NCBI GenBank assembly: GCA_903882935.1
Contig: CAIRZB010000012.1
Location: 62,001-126,000 of the forward strand
DNA from: an uncultured Parafilimonas sp.
Lineage (GTDB): Bacteria; Bacteroidota; Bacteroidia; Chitinophagales; Chitinophagaceae
Direction: 5' to 3'
Length of the DNA: 64,000 bases
Below the pieces are notes generated by a model that saw nothing but the letters and a program-made list of their open reading frames with translations, searched no databases and was not told the origin of the DNA. The position numbers and the translations under genes were made by a program. Within the stretch, counting starts at the first letter, position 1. Each line of letters starts with the position of its first letter. Below, piece after piece: positions 42,889-51,759 of this stretch.

Positions 42889-43980
42889 ATGCAGGTAACT
42901 GAAACAGTAAGCGCCAAAGAACTGGTGCAGGAAAAATGGAACAAACGTCCGTTGATTATCGCTGGTCCCTGTAGCGCAGAGACCGAAGAGCAGGTGATGG
43001 AAACCGCTGTGCAGCTACAAAAAACCGGCCAGGTTGATATAATGCGTGCCGGTATTTGGAAACCGCGTACCCGCCCCGGCAGCTTTGAAGGCATCGGTAC
43101 AAAAGGACTGCCTTGGCTGCAAACTGCTAAAAAAGTAACAGGTATACCCTGGGCTGTTGAAGTGGCTACCGCCAAACAGGTAGAAGATGCTTTGCATTTT
43201 GACGTGGATGTGCTTTGGATAGGCGCCCGTACAACGGTAAACCCATTTAGTGTGCAAGAAGTGGCAGACGCGCTTCGTGGCGTGGATGTACCCGTGTTGA
43301 TTAAAAACCCCATCAATCCCGATATAGAACTTTGGATAGGCGCAGTGGAGCGCGTGGCGAAGGCCGGTATTAAACAAATTGGTTTAATACACCGTGGCTT
43401 TAGCAGCTACGGTAACACCGAGTACCGCAATGCACCCATGTGGCACCTGGCCATAGAAATGAAGCGCCGCAACCCGGGGTTGATGATGATTAACGACCCA
43501 TCGCACATTTGCGGCCGTAGGGATATATTGCTGGATGTTGCCCAAAAAGCCATCGATTTGGACTTTGACGGTTTGATTATTGAAAGCCATATTGACCCCG
43601 ACAAAGCATGGAGTGATGCCAAACAACAAGTTACACCTGCGCGTTTGGCAGAAATGCTGAGCAGCATTAAATGGCGTAAGGAAGACGTTGCTTCACCAGA
43701 ATACCATGCCGCTTTGGAAAAACTGCGCCAGCAGATTGACCAGTTGGATGACGAGCTGCTGCAAGTGGTGGGCCAGCGTATGAAAATATCTGAAAAGATA
43801 GGCCAATACAAAAAGGATAATAACATTACCATTTTGCAAACCAACCGTTGGAACGATATTTTGGAAAGGGCTTTCTTGAAAGGCGACAAGCTTGACCTTA
43901 GCAAGGAGTTTATAACCAAGTATTTTGATGCCATGCACATGGAAAGCATCAACCACCAAAACAGGGTGTTGAATTCATAG
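42889..43980 (+). CDS. Bifunctional DAHP synthase / chorismate mutase
   Basis: The start at ATG 42889 (MQVTETVSAKEL) has GGAGG nine bases upstream; ATG 42880 and 42853 are in frame but less well placed. The first 265 residues are a KDPG-type (AroG/KdsA-like, type I-beta) DAHP synthase: IIAGPCSAETEEQV, MRAGIWKPRTRPGSFEG, DVLWIGARTTVNPF, GLIHRGFSSYGNT, NDPSHICGRRD and IIESHIDPDKAWSDAKQQVTP. The last 85 residues are an AroQ chorismate mutase: LRQQIDQLDDELLQVVGQRMKISEKIGQYK. The fusion joins the first step of the shikimate pathway to the branch-point enzyme, which lets prephenate or chorismate control entry. Typical for Bacteroidota. Confidence 0.95.
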   Translation: MQVTETVSAKELVQEKWNKRPLIIAGPCSAETEEQVMETAVQLQKTGQVDIMRAGIWKPRTRPGSFEGIGTKGLPWLQTAKKVTGIPWAVEVATAKQVEDALHFDVDVLWIGARTTVNPFSVQEVADALRGVDVPVLIKNPINPDIELWIGAVERVAKAGIKQIGLIHRGFSSYGNTEYRNAPMWHLAIEMKRRNPGLMMINDPSHICGRRDILLDVAQKAIDLDFDGLIIESHIDPDKAWSDAKQQVTPARLAEMLSSIKWRKEDVASPEYHAALEKLRQQIDQLDDELLQVVGQRMKISEKIGQYKKDNNITILQTNRWNDILERAFLKGDKLDLSKEFITKYFDAMHMESINHQNRVLNS

Positions 43981-44094
43981 AAACCGCTATCGCAACTCCA
44001 GGCCTAAAGGGATTAGAGAGCTGCGATATGTTTCTCATCAACAGTGTGTTTTGGGCATGAATATTTTTTAACAAAATGCTTTTACTCGAAGTTA

Positions 44095-44131
44095 ATTCTT
44101 ACCCCTCGGCCGCAAGCAGAGGGGTAAGAAT
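44095..44131. repeat. 13-bp hairpin before the acidic protein gene
   Basis: ATTCTTACCCCTC (44095-44107) pairs perfectly with GAGGGGTAAGAAT (44119-44131). No T-run. A second, CCCCTTTAGGGGG, repeat follows at 44143. Confidence 0.65.
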
Positions 44132-44142
44132 GAGGCGTTTAA

Positions 44143-44168
44143 AACTCCCCTTTAGGGGGTGGGGGCTT
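44143..44168. repeat. CCCCTTTAGGGG palindrome abutting the next start codon
   Basis: CTCCCCTTTAGGGGGTGGGG then GCTTT, ending at the ATG at 44170. Its G-rich end occupies the ribosome binding position. Confidence 0.7.
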
Positions 44169-44169
44169 T

Positions 44170-45669
44170 ATGGCACAGTTATCTCCAAAACAATATATCC
44201 AAACAAAGGCACGCAGCCTGCCCATTTACAAAACAGTTGTAAATAAAGACTGGGAGTCTGCTAAAATGGCGCAGATAATTGTTATGCGCAAGCATGTTAA
44301 CGGCAATATAACCGCCGGTGTTTACTTGGTTGACCTTTTATGCCTTGGCATAAAAGACACCATGTTTATTTTTAACGAAACCCAAGCAGAGCTTGATGAA
44401 CGGTTTGGGGTGGAGTTTGAAAAAGTGTTTGAGGAGGTTGATTACAATTTAGCCCATAACATTGTGTACGCAGGACATGATTTTGCGTTGGATTTTGAAA
44501 TAAAGCCCCATGCCGATTTTGCCATAACCAAATTTATTTTGGAGGATGATAACGATGCCATACCCATTATAGATATTGAAGTGGGGCAAGACGACAAGCC
44601 GCACCTGATAGTAAAACAACCGGGCCAATACGGTGATGCACTTGCCAAGCTTAAAAAAATAGCCGGCGAAGGAAATTATTATTATACCATAGCCAGTGAC
44701 TTTGAGGACGAGGACGACAACGAAGACGATGAGTTTGGTGATGATGGTGAGGACGAGGACGACGATAGCGATGAATCGTTTTACGACATGGATGAATTTG
44801 ACTTGGGTGAAATAACACCTTTGCAGGCGCGGTATATTTACACCGATGATTTGTTGGACGAAGAAAAGGTTGCCCAACGGGCTGCCAACGAAATTTTGAC
44901 GCTTCAAACCGAAATTGCGTTGCGTTCCTTGCTAGAAGCCGCCCCATCGTTTTATGAGCATGATGATGACTACGAAGGGGTTGTGGCTGCTACTATCACC
45001 AACGAATACTATGCATCTGGTGTTACCGAGCAGCTACAGGACGAGTTTTTGAAGGCGCAAGAAGGCATACTAAAAGCATTTGCTGACGAAACCAGCGAAG
45101 CGCCAGAAGGGTTTACAGATGCCTTAACGCGGATATTGTTGGCAACGCTGGAGCAACACCAGCAAAACCCTTTGGTAGTAGCCAATATTTTTGAATGTGC
45201 CTTTTTTAGCCAGGAAACCCAGCTAACCAGCGTAGCCGAAGAGTATTTAAAGAGCCTCGCAGCAGTTTACCCCATTGCACAGCTTACGCTGGCGTTTGCG
45301 GCAATTGTTACCGGAGAAGGCATGGATGCATTTGAAGCTATTTATAACAGCGAAAGCCTTGCCGAAGTATACCCAGACAAAAACGATTTGGGTGCCTGCG
45401 AAATAGCCACCTATAGTCTTTTACACACTTTGGTAAGTTTGGGCGATGAGGATTTAAATACTGCCATCAGGAACTATTACATAGCAGCCGAAACTGAAAT
45501 ATTCAGTTGGATGCTGCCCGCCATTCAGGTGGCATTGGCTGACGCTATTAACAATGTAATTGCCGCTACGGAGACAGTAGTAGATGAAGTTGAAAAAGAG
45601 AACGGCGATGAAACAGGCGATGACGCAGACAGTGTTGATGATGGCGAACCTACTTTGAGAATTGTTTAA
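44170..45669 (+). CDS. Large acidic protein of unknown function in the aromatic cluster
   Basis: I do not recognise a family. The 499 residues have a compact N-terminal part (about 1-175; QYIQTKARSLPIYKTVVNKDWE, ITAGVYLVDLLCLGIKD). A highly acidic linker follows (about 178-213, mostly Asp and Glu). The C-terminal region is all-helical with HEAT/TPR-like spacing (about 220-480), ending again in an acidic tail. No signal peptide, membrane segment or catalytic motif is seen. It is 15 bases upstream of aroB, so co-transcription is nearly certain; a link to aromatic synthesis is only positional. The acidic linker may be a flexible hinge or a protein-binding surface. Confidence 0.75.
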   Translation: MAQLSPKQYIQTKARSLPIYKTVVNKDWESAKMAQIIVMRKHVNGNITAGVYLVDLLCLGIKDTMFIFNETQAELDERFGVEFEKVFEEVDYNLAHNIVYAGHDFALDFEIKPHADFAITKFILEDDNDAIPIIDIEVGQDDKPHLIVKQPGQYGDALAKLKKIAGEGNYYYTIASDFEDEDDNEDDEFGDDGEDEDDDSDESFYDMDEFDLGEITPLQARYIYTDDLLDEEKVAQRAANEILTLQTEIALRSLLEAAPSFYEHDDDYEGVVAATITNEYYASGVTEQLQDEFLKAQEGILKAFADETSEAPEGFTDALTRILLATLEQHQQNPLVVANIFECAFFSQETQLTSVAEEYLKSLAAVYPIAQLTLAFAAIVTGEGMDAFEAIYNSESLAEVYPDKNDLGACEIATYSLLHTLVSLGDEDLNTAIRNYYIAAETEIFSWMLPAIQVALADAINNVIAATETVVDEVEKENGDETGDDADSVDDGEPTLRIV

Positions 45670-45683
45670 GCCAACCTTTATAC

Positions 45684-46730
45684 ATGACGAAAAAGGTACT
45701 GAATTTTAGCACTGCCACCACCACCTTTTATTTTGATGCGGCTTTCGACCAGCTTGAAACGTTGGTGCCCAAAGAGAGTACCTTCATTATAACAGATGAG
45801 CATGTGTTTGCCAAAAACACAAAAAAATTCAAGGCATGGAAAACCATTGTAGTGCCTGCCGGGGAGCAGCATAAACACCAAGGCACGGTAGACAGTATTA
45901 TAGAAAAGTTGGTTACCTACGGTGCAGACAGAAAGTCGTACATAGTGGGTGTGGGCGGCGGTGTGGTTACCGATATGGCGGGGTATGTTGCCGGCATTTA
46001 CATGCGCGGCGTAAAGTTTGGTTTTGTGCCAACCAGCATACTGGCCATGGTTGATGCTTCAATAGGTGGCAAAAACGGTGTTGATGTGGGCATTTACAAA
46101 AACATGGTGGGGCTAATACGCCAACCCGAGTTTTTATTGTACGACTACAGCTTGTTAAAAACATTGCCTAAAGAAGAATGGATAAACGGTTTTGCCGAAA
46201 TTATAAAACATGCCTGCATTAAAGATGCAGCCATGTTTAAGCTACTAGCTGAGCATAAACCGGTCGATTTTCAGAAAGATAAAGTATTGCTCAACAAACT
46301 TATACAGCGGAATGCCCTGCTGAAAAGCAAAGTAGTGCAAGGCGATGAGTTTGAACAGGGGGAGCGCAAACTGCTAAATTTTGGCCACACGCTCGGCCAT
46401 GCCATTGAAAATACTTACCAGTTGCCCCACGGGCATGCGGTAGCCATTGGTATGGTAGCAGCTGCATACATCAGTGCCGACCTGCTTAAACTAAAGGGGG
46501 CGGAAAAAATAGCCTCGCTAATAGTTAAATACGGCCTGCCCGCATTTTTTAAGTTTGATGCCGACAAAGCGGTAGAAACAATGCGCGCTGACAAAAAAAG
46601 AATTAACAACGATATACACTACGTGTTGCTTGAAAAAATTGGTAAAGGTGTGGTAAAACCGCTGGCCATTGACGATATTAAGCCGGTTATAAAGCACCTG
46701 GCACAAAGCAAAACCCCAAACACCACGTAA
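45684..46730 (+). CDS. aroB: 3-Dehydroquinate synthase
   Basis: A 348-residue NAD- and Zn-dependent enzyme: TFIITDEHVFA, VPAGEQHKH, the NAD loop VGVGGGVVTDMAGYVAGIYMRG, VPTSILAMVDASIGGKNGVD, ELGFAE-equivalent WINGFAEIIKHACI, and the Zn His in LLNFGHTLGHAIE and LPHGHAVAIGMVAA. It converts DAHP to 3-dehydroquinate, the second shikimate step. Length is close to the family norm. Confidence 0.96.
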   Translation: MTKKVLNFSTATTTFYFDAAFDQLETLVPKESTFIITDEHVFAKNTKKFKAWKTIVVPAGEQHKHQGTVDSIIEKLVTYGADRKSYIVGVGGGVVTDMAGYVAGIYMRGVKFGFVPTSILAMVDASIGGKNGVDVGIYKNMVGLIRQPEFLLYDYSLLKTLPKEEWINGFAEIIKHACIKDAAMFKLLAEHKPVDFQKDKVLLNKLIQRNALLKSKVVQGDEFEQGERKLLNFGHTLGHAIENTYQLPHGHAVAIGMVAAAYISADLLKLKGAEKIASLIVKYGLPAFFKFDADKAVETMRADKKRINNDIHYVLLEKIGKGVVKPLAIDDIKPVIKHLAQSKTPNTT

Positions 46731-46762
46731 GGGCACCACCTTAGAGGCATAAAACACATGGC

Positions 46763-47104
46763 ATGGCCACAAAAACTTTACACCGGCCTGTAGGCCCAGA
46801 AGAACTTAAAAAAATTGAAGAAGCGGGGTGGACGAAGTTTCCGCTGAGATTGCTACAACAGCCCATTTTCTATCCCGTATTGAATGAGGAATATGCCATC
46901 CAAATTGCCCGGGGCTGGAATGTACCTGCCAGCGGCAGCGGCTTTGTAACAAAGTTTGAGGTAAACGCCGAGTATCTGTCAAAATTCGAGAGGCAAGTGG
47001 TGGACAACGAGGTACATGAAGAGTTATGGGTGCCGGCCGAGGAATTAGAAGAACTCAACAACAATATTGTTGGCCTTATTGAGATAACCAAAGAATTTCA
47101 TTAG
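46763..47104 (+). CDS. Small ADP-ribosylation/crystallin J1-like protein
   Basis: A 113-residue protein: TLHRPVGPEELKKIEEAGW, FPLRLLQQPIFYPVLNEEYA, GSGFVTKFEVNAEYLSKFERQ and HEELWVPAEELEELNNNIVG. Similar proteins are commonly labelled ADP-ribosylation/crystallin J1, but they are much shorter than true ADP-ribosylhydrolases and lack their Asp-rich metal motif, so no enzyme function should be assumed. It is packed between aroB (32 bases) and aroA (4 bases). Confidence 0.75.
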   Translation: MATKTLHRPVGPEELKKIEEAGWTKFPLRLLQQPIFYPVLNEEYAIQIARGWNVPASGSGFVTKFEVNAEYLSKFERQVVDNEVHEELWVPAEELEELNNNIVGLIEITKEFH

Positions 47105-47108
47105 CTAT

Positions 47109-48464
47109 ATGCAAGTTTCCATAACACCGTCGGCCATACAGGGCGAAATTTTTGCGGCAGCGTCCAAAAGCTCCATGCAGCGGGCATGTGCAGCTTCATT
47201 GGTTAAAAAAGGGGTGAGTATTGTGCACAATCCCGGCACATCCAACGACGACAAGGCCGCCATCGGCGTTATTAAAGCGATGGGTGCGACGGTAGAACAG
47301 TTGGGTGACGGCTCCTTCAAAATAAATTCAAAAGGCTTTCTCAATACATCTGCAGACGGGTTAACCGTAAATTGTGGGGAGAGCGGCCTCGGTATACGTA
47401 TGTTTACCCCGGTAATATCGTTAAACCAAGGCACCGTAACCATTAACGGAGAGGGTAGCTTGCTTACCCGCCCGATGGATTTTTTTGACGAAGTGCTGCC
47501 GCAGTTGGGTGTGCAAATAACCTCCAATGCAGGCAAACTCCCTTTAAGATTAAACGGGCCTTTGCTACCCAAGGATATTACGATTGACGGCTCATTGAGT
47601 TCGCAGTTTTTAACTGGCTTGTTGCTGGCGTACGCAGCGGCTGGCGCAAGTGGTGTTGGCATAAAGGTGATTGACCTTAAAAGCAAACCCTATGTTGACC
47701 TTACGCTGAAAGTGATGCGTGATTTTGGTTTACAGGTTCCCGAGAACAGGAATTATGAGGAATTTTATTTCGGAAGTCGTGAAACGGGAGACGAGAATCG
47801 TGAAAAGGCAAACGAGAAACGTGAAACGGGAATCGTGAATGATGGAACATTGGTGACGGATTATACTGTTGAAGGTGATTGGAGTGGAGGCGCTTTCCTG
47901 TTGGTGGCTGGTGCCATAGCGGGTGATATTACCGTGAAAGGGCTGGATACATCTTCCACGCAGGCTGATAAAGCGGTTTTGCAGGCGTTGCAGGATTGCG
48001 GCTGCGCATTACAAATAGGAGACGGGGTGATTAACATCGGCCCCGGTAATTTAACGGCCTTCAGGTTTGATGCAACGGATTGTCCTGACTTGTTTCCCCC
48101 GCTGGTTGCACTGGCCGCATACTGCATTGGCACAACGGTAATAAAAGGTGTGCAACGCCTAACTCACAAGGAAAGCAACCGCGCATTAACCCTGCAGGAT
48201 GAATTTGGCAAATTGGGTATTGACATATTGTTGGAGGATGACGAGATGCTTATAATCGGCGGTACAGGCGTTAAGTCTGCCCAGGTACATTCCCGGCACG
48301 ACCACCGCATAGCCATGGCTTGCGCGGTTGCTGCCCTAAAGGCGGATGGGGATGTGCTGATTGATGAAGCGCAGGCCATCAATAAATCGTACCCCGATTT
48401 TTACAAGCACATTGAACGTTTGGGGGCAGTGGTTGTTTTGAGCGAAGTGGAACTGCATTCATGA
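47109..48464 (+). CDS. aroA: 5-Enolpyruvylshikimate-3-phosphate synthase with repeat-derived insertion
   Basis: EPSP synthase of 451 residues: ASKSSMQRACAASL (shikimate-phosphate/PEP Lys20), NPGTSNDDKAAIG, NCGESGLGIRMFTPV, DGSLSSQFLTGLLLA, YTVEGDWSGGAFLLVAGA, ATDCPDLFPPLVALAAY, LTHKESNRA and HSRHDHRIAMACAVA. All expected active-site segments are present. Between a conserved YEEFYF and the YTVEGDWSGG strand it carries about 23 extra residues rich in Arg, Glu and Asn (GSRETGDENREKANEK...). These are encoded by a direct-repeat element also seen near 58.4 kb. The insert lies in a surface loop position, so activity is probably kept. Confidence 0.94.
   Translation: MQVSITPSAIQGEIFAAASKSSMQRACAASLVKKGVSIVHNPGTSNDDKAAIGVIKAMGATVEQLGDGSFKINSKGFLNTSADGLTVNCGESGLGIRMFTPVISLNQGTVTINGEGSLLTRPMDFFDEVLPQLGVQITSNAGKLPLRLNGPLLPKDITIDGSLSSQFLTGLLLAYAAAGASGVGIKVIDLKSKPYVDLTLKVMRDFGLQVPENRNYEEFYFGSRETGDENREKANEKRETGIVNDGTLVTDYTVEGDWSGGAFLLVAGAIAGDITVKGLDTSSTQADKAVLQALQDCGCALQIGDGVINIGPGNLTAFRFDATDCPDLFPPLVALAAYCIGTTVIKGVQRLTHKESNRALTLQDEFGKLGIDILLEDDEMLIIGGTGVKSAQVHSRHDHRIAMACAVAALKADGDVLIDEAQAINKSYPDFYKHIERLGAVVVLSEVELHS
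47775..47843. repeat. In-frame repeat insertion in aroA
   Basis: The core CGTGAAACGGGA occurs twice (47778 and 47820), separated by GAGAATCGTGAAAAGGC and followed by ATCGTGAA. The complement of this wording (TCCCGTTTCACGATTCCCG) is present at 58369-58387. The insert is a multiple of three and has no stop in the aroA frame. Confidence 0.7.
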
Positions 48465-48579
48465 GGAAAATAAAATTGCAATAGTTGAAAATGCTAAAGT
48501 CGCATGTTAGATTTCATAAGTTTACAGCGATATCAGCCATTATAACTTCGTTTTACAATAAAAATAGTAGGTTTTTAAT

Positions 48580-48602
48580 CTCCCCTTTAGGGGTTGGGGG
48601 TA
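48580..48602. repeat. CCCCTTTAGGGG palindrome before aroC
   Basis: CTCCCCTTTAGGGGTTGGGG plus GTA, ending five bases before the aroC start. Same wording as the copy at 44143. Confidence 0.7.
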
Positions 48603-48606
48603 CAGT

Positions 48607-49614
48607 ATGAACAGTTTTGGACGCATATTCAAGGTAAACATTTTCGGTGAATCGCACGGCGAAAGCGCAGGCGTTAATATTGACGGCATACCCGCGGGCT
48701 TGCCATTAACGGTGGATGATTTTTTGGCAGACATAGAACGCCGCAAAGGTGGCACCCAAAAAGGTACTACCCCCCGGCAGGAAAGCGACCTGCCCATTTT
48801 TAAAAGCGGTGTGTTTAACAACACAACCACCGGCGCGCCATTAACGATACTTTTTGAGAATAACAATACCCGTAGTGGCGACTACCAAAAGCAGCGCGCC
48901 GTGCCAAGGCCGGGCCACGCTGATTTTGTGGCCAGCAAAAAATTTGGCGGTTTTGAAGATTATAGGGGCGGCGGCCATTTTAGCGGCAGGCTAACCGTAT
49001 GTCTGGTGGCTGTAGGGGTGATAGCCAAAAAAATGCTCGCTTACAGCGGTATTAACATAGCAGCCGCCATTTTGGAGATTGGCGGGGAACCCGACCTTGA
49101 AAAAGGCCTGCAAAAAGCCATTGATGCCAAGGATACTATCGGCGGCATTGTGGAGTGCCGTGTAAACGGACTGCCCCTGGGTTTGGGCGAGCCTTTTTTT
49201 GACAGTGCTGAATCATTACTCGCCCATGCAGCCTTTGCCATACCTGCCGTGCGCGGTGTGGAATTTGGCACCGGCTTTGCGGCTGCCAAAATGTTTGGCA
49301 CGCAGCACAACGATGCCATCGCTGATATAAGCGGCAAGACTGTAACGAACCATGCGGGTGGTGTTGTGGGCGGCATAACCAACGGCAACGAATTGGTATA
49401 CCGCCTTGCCATAAAGCCTACCTCTAGCACACCCAAGGACCAGTTTACCCTTAACTGGGAAACCGGCGAAATGGAAACTTTCTCCGTTAAAGGCAGGCAC
49501 GACCTTTGCATAGCACTGCGGGTACCAGTGGTGATGGAGGCGGTAACCGCCATGGTGCTGGCAGATTTAATGATGCTGGAACAAAGGATACCAAGGGTGA
49601 TCGCGGCCCAATAG
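48607..49614 (+). CDS. aroC: Chorismate synthase
   Basis: A 335-residue FMN-dependent enzyme: NSFGRIFKVNIFGESHGES, GIPAGLPL, RRKGGTQKGTTPRQESD-like segment, RPGHADFVASKKFG, YRGGGHFSGRLT, FGTGFAAAKMFGTQHND, HAGGVVGGITNGNEL and KGRHDLCIALRVPVVMEAVTAMVLAD. It makes chorismate and closes the set of shikimate genes here; aroD, aroE and aroK are not in the window. Slightly short of the usual 350-360 residues, with no missing motif. Confidence 0.96.
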   Translation: MNSFGRIFKVNIFGESHGESAGVNIDGIPAGLPLTVDDFLADIERRKGGTQKGTTPRQESDLPIFKSGVFNNTTTGAPLTILFENNNTRSGDYQKQRAVPRPGHADFVASKKFGGFEDYRGGGHFSGRLTVCLVAVGVIAKKMLAYSGINIAAAILEIGGEPDLEKGLQKAIDAKDTIGGIVECRVNGLPLGLGEPFFDSAESLLAHAAFAIPAVRGVEFGTGFAAAKMFGTQHNDAIADISGKTVTNHAGGVVGGITNGNELVYRLAIKPTSSTPKDQFTLNWETGEMETFSVKGRHDLCIALRVPVVMEAVTAMVLADLMMLEQRIPRVIAAQ

Positions 49615-49638
49615 CAGTCCCAACCATGCCTCCATCCT

Positions 49639-49675
49639 CCCGATGTGACATCGGGACGGGCTCTAAAGGGGCAAT
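49639..49675. repeat. Palindrome CCCGATGTGACATCGGG plus TCTAAAGGGGC
   Basis: CCCGATGT-G-ACATCGGG (49639-49655) is a perfect palindrome, followed by ACGGGCTCTAAAGGGGCAA, which resembles half of the CCCCTAAAGGGG element. It lies 24 bases after aroC. Confidence 0.6.
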
Positions 49676-49709
49676 AAGACCCGTTATTACTTAATTGAGG
49701 ATGTTAACT

Positions 49710-50012
49710 ATGAGCAATATCATTTATCATATTACTACCAAGGCTGAATGGGATGTGGCTAACCAACATGGCTTTTACGAGGCGGCATCGCTGCCTGCGG
49801 AGGGATTTATACATTGCAGCGATGCGCACCAGGTAGCCGGTGTGCTTAAAAGGTATTTCACGGGCAAAGGCCCGTTGGTAAAGCTAACCATTGACAGTAA
49901 CAAGCTGCATAGCCGTATGCAGTATGATTATTCACCCTCCATGAATGAGGCATTTCCGCATATTTACGGCAGGATAAACATGGAAAGTGTGCTGGAGGTG
50001 GAGGAATTGTAG
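49710..50012 (+). CDS. DUF952-family protein
   Basis: Starts at ATG 49710 (MSNIIYHITTKAEWDVANQHG) with GAGG about nine bases upstream; the TTG at 49695 is less likely. The signature EGFIHCSDAHQVAGVLKRYF, LVKLTIDSNKL and AFPHIYGRINMESVLEV is DUF952, a small ADP-ribosyltransferase-like fold of unproven activity. About 100 residues, cytoplasmic. Confidence 0.88.
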   Translation: MSNIIYHITTKAEWDVANQHGFYEAASLPAEGFIHCSDAHQVAGVLKRYFTGKGPLVKLTIDSNKLHSRMQYDYSPSMNEAFPHIYGRINMESVLEVEEL

Positions 50013-50081
50013 GGTTGCTATATAATATTGCATCGTTTTTTTATAGATAAATATAATAGCAGCACCGCACGGCTATATAAT

Positions 50082-50429
50082 ATGATTGACCAAATATTTT
50101 GCGATGCACTTGAGTTAGCAATAAGCGGTGGCTTAGCAAACTCATCCGAAAAAACGGTACGGAATGTATGTACTGACGGCATTTTGTTTGACCCTTCAGA
50201 TAGATGTTTCGCCCGCAAATTTGTAAGCGACCATAAATATGTGGCGATAAACCTATATGCAATAACAGGCCCAGTTGCCATGTATCAAGTTGTGTTACTG
50301 TTTGGCAACGAGGCCTTGAGCAGGTATGCGCGCGGCTTGGACTTGCTTGGTTGCATACCGGCCAACCTCGATGAAAGCAACATGCAGGTTAGCTTTAAAA
50401 AAGCCGAAATATTGGTGGCGCTTTTGTAA
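50082..50429 (+). CDS. Hypothetical protein
   Basis: The open frame extends to TTG 50028, but ATG 50082 (MIDQIFCDALELAISGGLANSS) is a more natural start. About 115 residues with no signal peptide and no family that I recognise. There are Cys and Arg/Asp residues (DGILFDPSDRCFARKFVSDHK) and a hydrophobic helix (YAITGPVAMYQVVLLFG). Coding is supported only by reading-frame length and balanced composition. Confidence 0.5.
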   Translation: MIDQIFCDALELAISGGLANSSEKTVRNVCTDGILFDPSDRCFARKFVSDHKYVAINLYAITGPVAMYQVVLLFGNEALSRYARGLDLLGCIPANLDESNMQVSFKKAEILVALL

Positions 50430-50847
50430 GGTGTTATAGATAACGGAGAGTGCGAAAGTTTTTATTTTGTTTCCGTGCTGTCGTCAACAATCGCGCAAAG
50501 CGTTATAATCAATTTATTTTTTTCAACCAAAACCTCAAGTCTGCTTCAAACTTAAAATTATCAATAACGTCTTGCCACTGAAATCAATAGTTAATTCCAA
50601 TGGCAAGTTTCGTTTAACGGCCAACTTTTAGTTTTTTGTACGCGAAAATTTTCGGGTTAACGGAAAATAATCACCTTTATTCAATGTGATGTCGAATGAA
50701 CTTTATATAACGCTAAAGCAAAGGTTAAAGAAGCCTGCGGCCTCAAACAAGTTTGTCAGTGGGCTTTTGGAATGGACTTGTGTTTGTTTTGTTTCCAAAT
50801 ACCTTTCGGTAAGGCTATTGTGCAGTCCCTACGCACACCTTCCCAGT
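50430..50847. other. Gene-free region
   Basis: A/T-rich, with GTTTT/TTAACGG words and no supported ORF. The frame at 50686-50886 starts well (MMSNELYITLKQRLKK) but has no family match and runs into the convergent lipoprotein gene; it is left out. Confidence 0.4.
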
Positions 50848-51408
50848 TTACTTCGCATACAAAGTCACCACGGCTTTAATTATTAGTGCTTTTGACGTAG
50901 TTTTTCTTATGTTACCATACACCACATTACTTACATTGGTGCCATGCAGATAGCTTACAATATTGGCGGCATCTGTAGGGCTGGTAGAAAATGATGAATA
51001 AGTGTAGGCCGGAATATTTATGCTGAACATATTGCCAGCTGTTGTATTGCTGCTTGACGTGATGGTAACCAATAACCGTTTAAGGGCAGATAGGTTGTTG
51101 GACGCATCAGCATTGGTAACCGTTAGGGCGATGTTGCTAACTTTTATACTGCTAACATCGTTAATGTTGTAAGATCCGCCAGTTTGCGCCCGTACAAGAC
51201 TATCTGTATTTACGTAGGTAGTAAAACTGCCACTGTTGAATTGTATAGTGCTGTCAGAAAAAGGTATTTCTGGAACTGTAATGGTATACGCGGGCAACAC
51301 GATGCTTTGCCCCCCAAAAAGTGAAGCTGCGAGTTTTTTGCATGAAAAGCCCCCTGCAAGTAGTAATGTTAAGCAAAAAAATAGGGTTAGCCGTGTAGTG
51401 TTAAGCAT
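50848..51408 (-). CDS. Hypothetical lipoprotein
   Basis: ATG 51408 gives an SPII signal (MLNTTRLTLFFCLTLLLAGGFSC). About 186 residues. The mature part is Ser/Thr/Asn-rich with beta-type patterning (TITVPEIPFSDSTIQFNSGSF, IKVSNIALTVTNADASNN, NVVYGNIRKTTSKALIIKAVVTL). No family is recognised with confidence. Likely outer-membrane anchored. Confidence 0.7.
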   Translation of the reverse strand: MLNTTRLTLFFCLTLLLAGGFSCKKLAASLFGGQSIVLPAYTITVPEIPFSDSTIQFNSGSFTTYVNTDSLVRAQTGGSYNINDVSSIKVSNIALTVTNADASNNLSALKRLLVTITSSSNTTAGNMFSINIPAYTYSSFSTSPTDAANIVSYLHGTNVSNVVYGNIRKTTSKALIIKAVVTLYAK

Positions 51409-51759
51409 GGTTAATCTTGTTTTTTGGCTAAATACTGGTTGGTGTTCTTTAAAATTGAGCATATTATTGTTGGATGCAGATGGTTTGCAATATAACGGAA
51501 TGCTGTAGCTATAGCGTATTTAATGGGGGTTGTTTTATGAATAATTTAAGATTGTTGCGGCAGGCATCTACCCGTTCTTTGCCAAATTTAGTTATTTCAA
51601 TTCCATGGCCAGTTGGTATTGTTGGTAAAGCTTGGCAAGGCGATGCCAGCTGGTTAGTACAAGCCTTTGCAAATTGGTAGCGTACCAGAAATAAATTACC
51701 GGAAAAAAAAACAAATTGGGTAACATTGTACCCTTATTCATTAACGCTAAAAAAGCCAT
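51409..51759. other. Divergent intergenic region
   Basis: Lies between a minus-strand lipoprotein and the plus-strand cytochrome gene and should hold both promoters. The frame at 51474-51680 has no recognisable domain. No hairpin or exact TAnnTTTG element is evident. Confidence 0.4.

Noticed and set aside
42489-43316. 275-residue minus-strand frame over the DUF2695 and DAHP synthase genes
   Set aside because: It is antisense to two well-supported genes and has low-complexity Ser/Cys-rich text with no domain.
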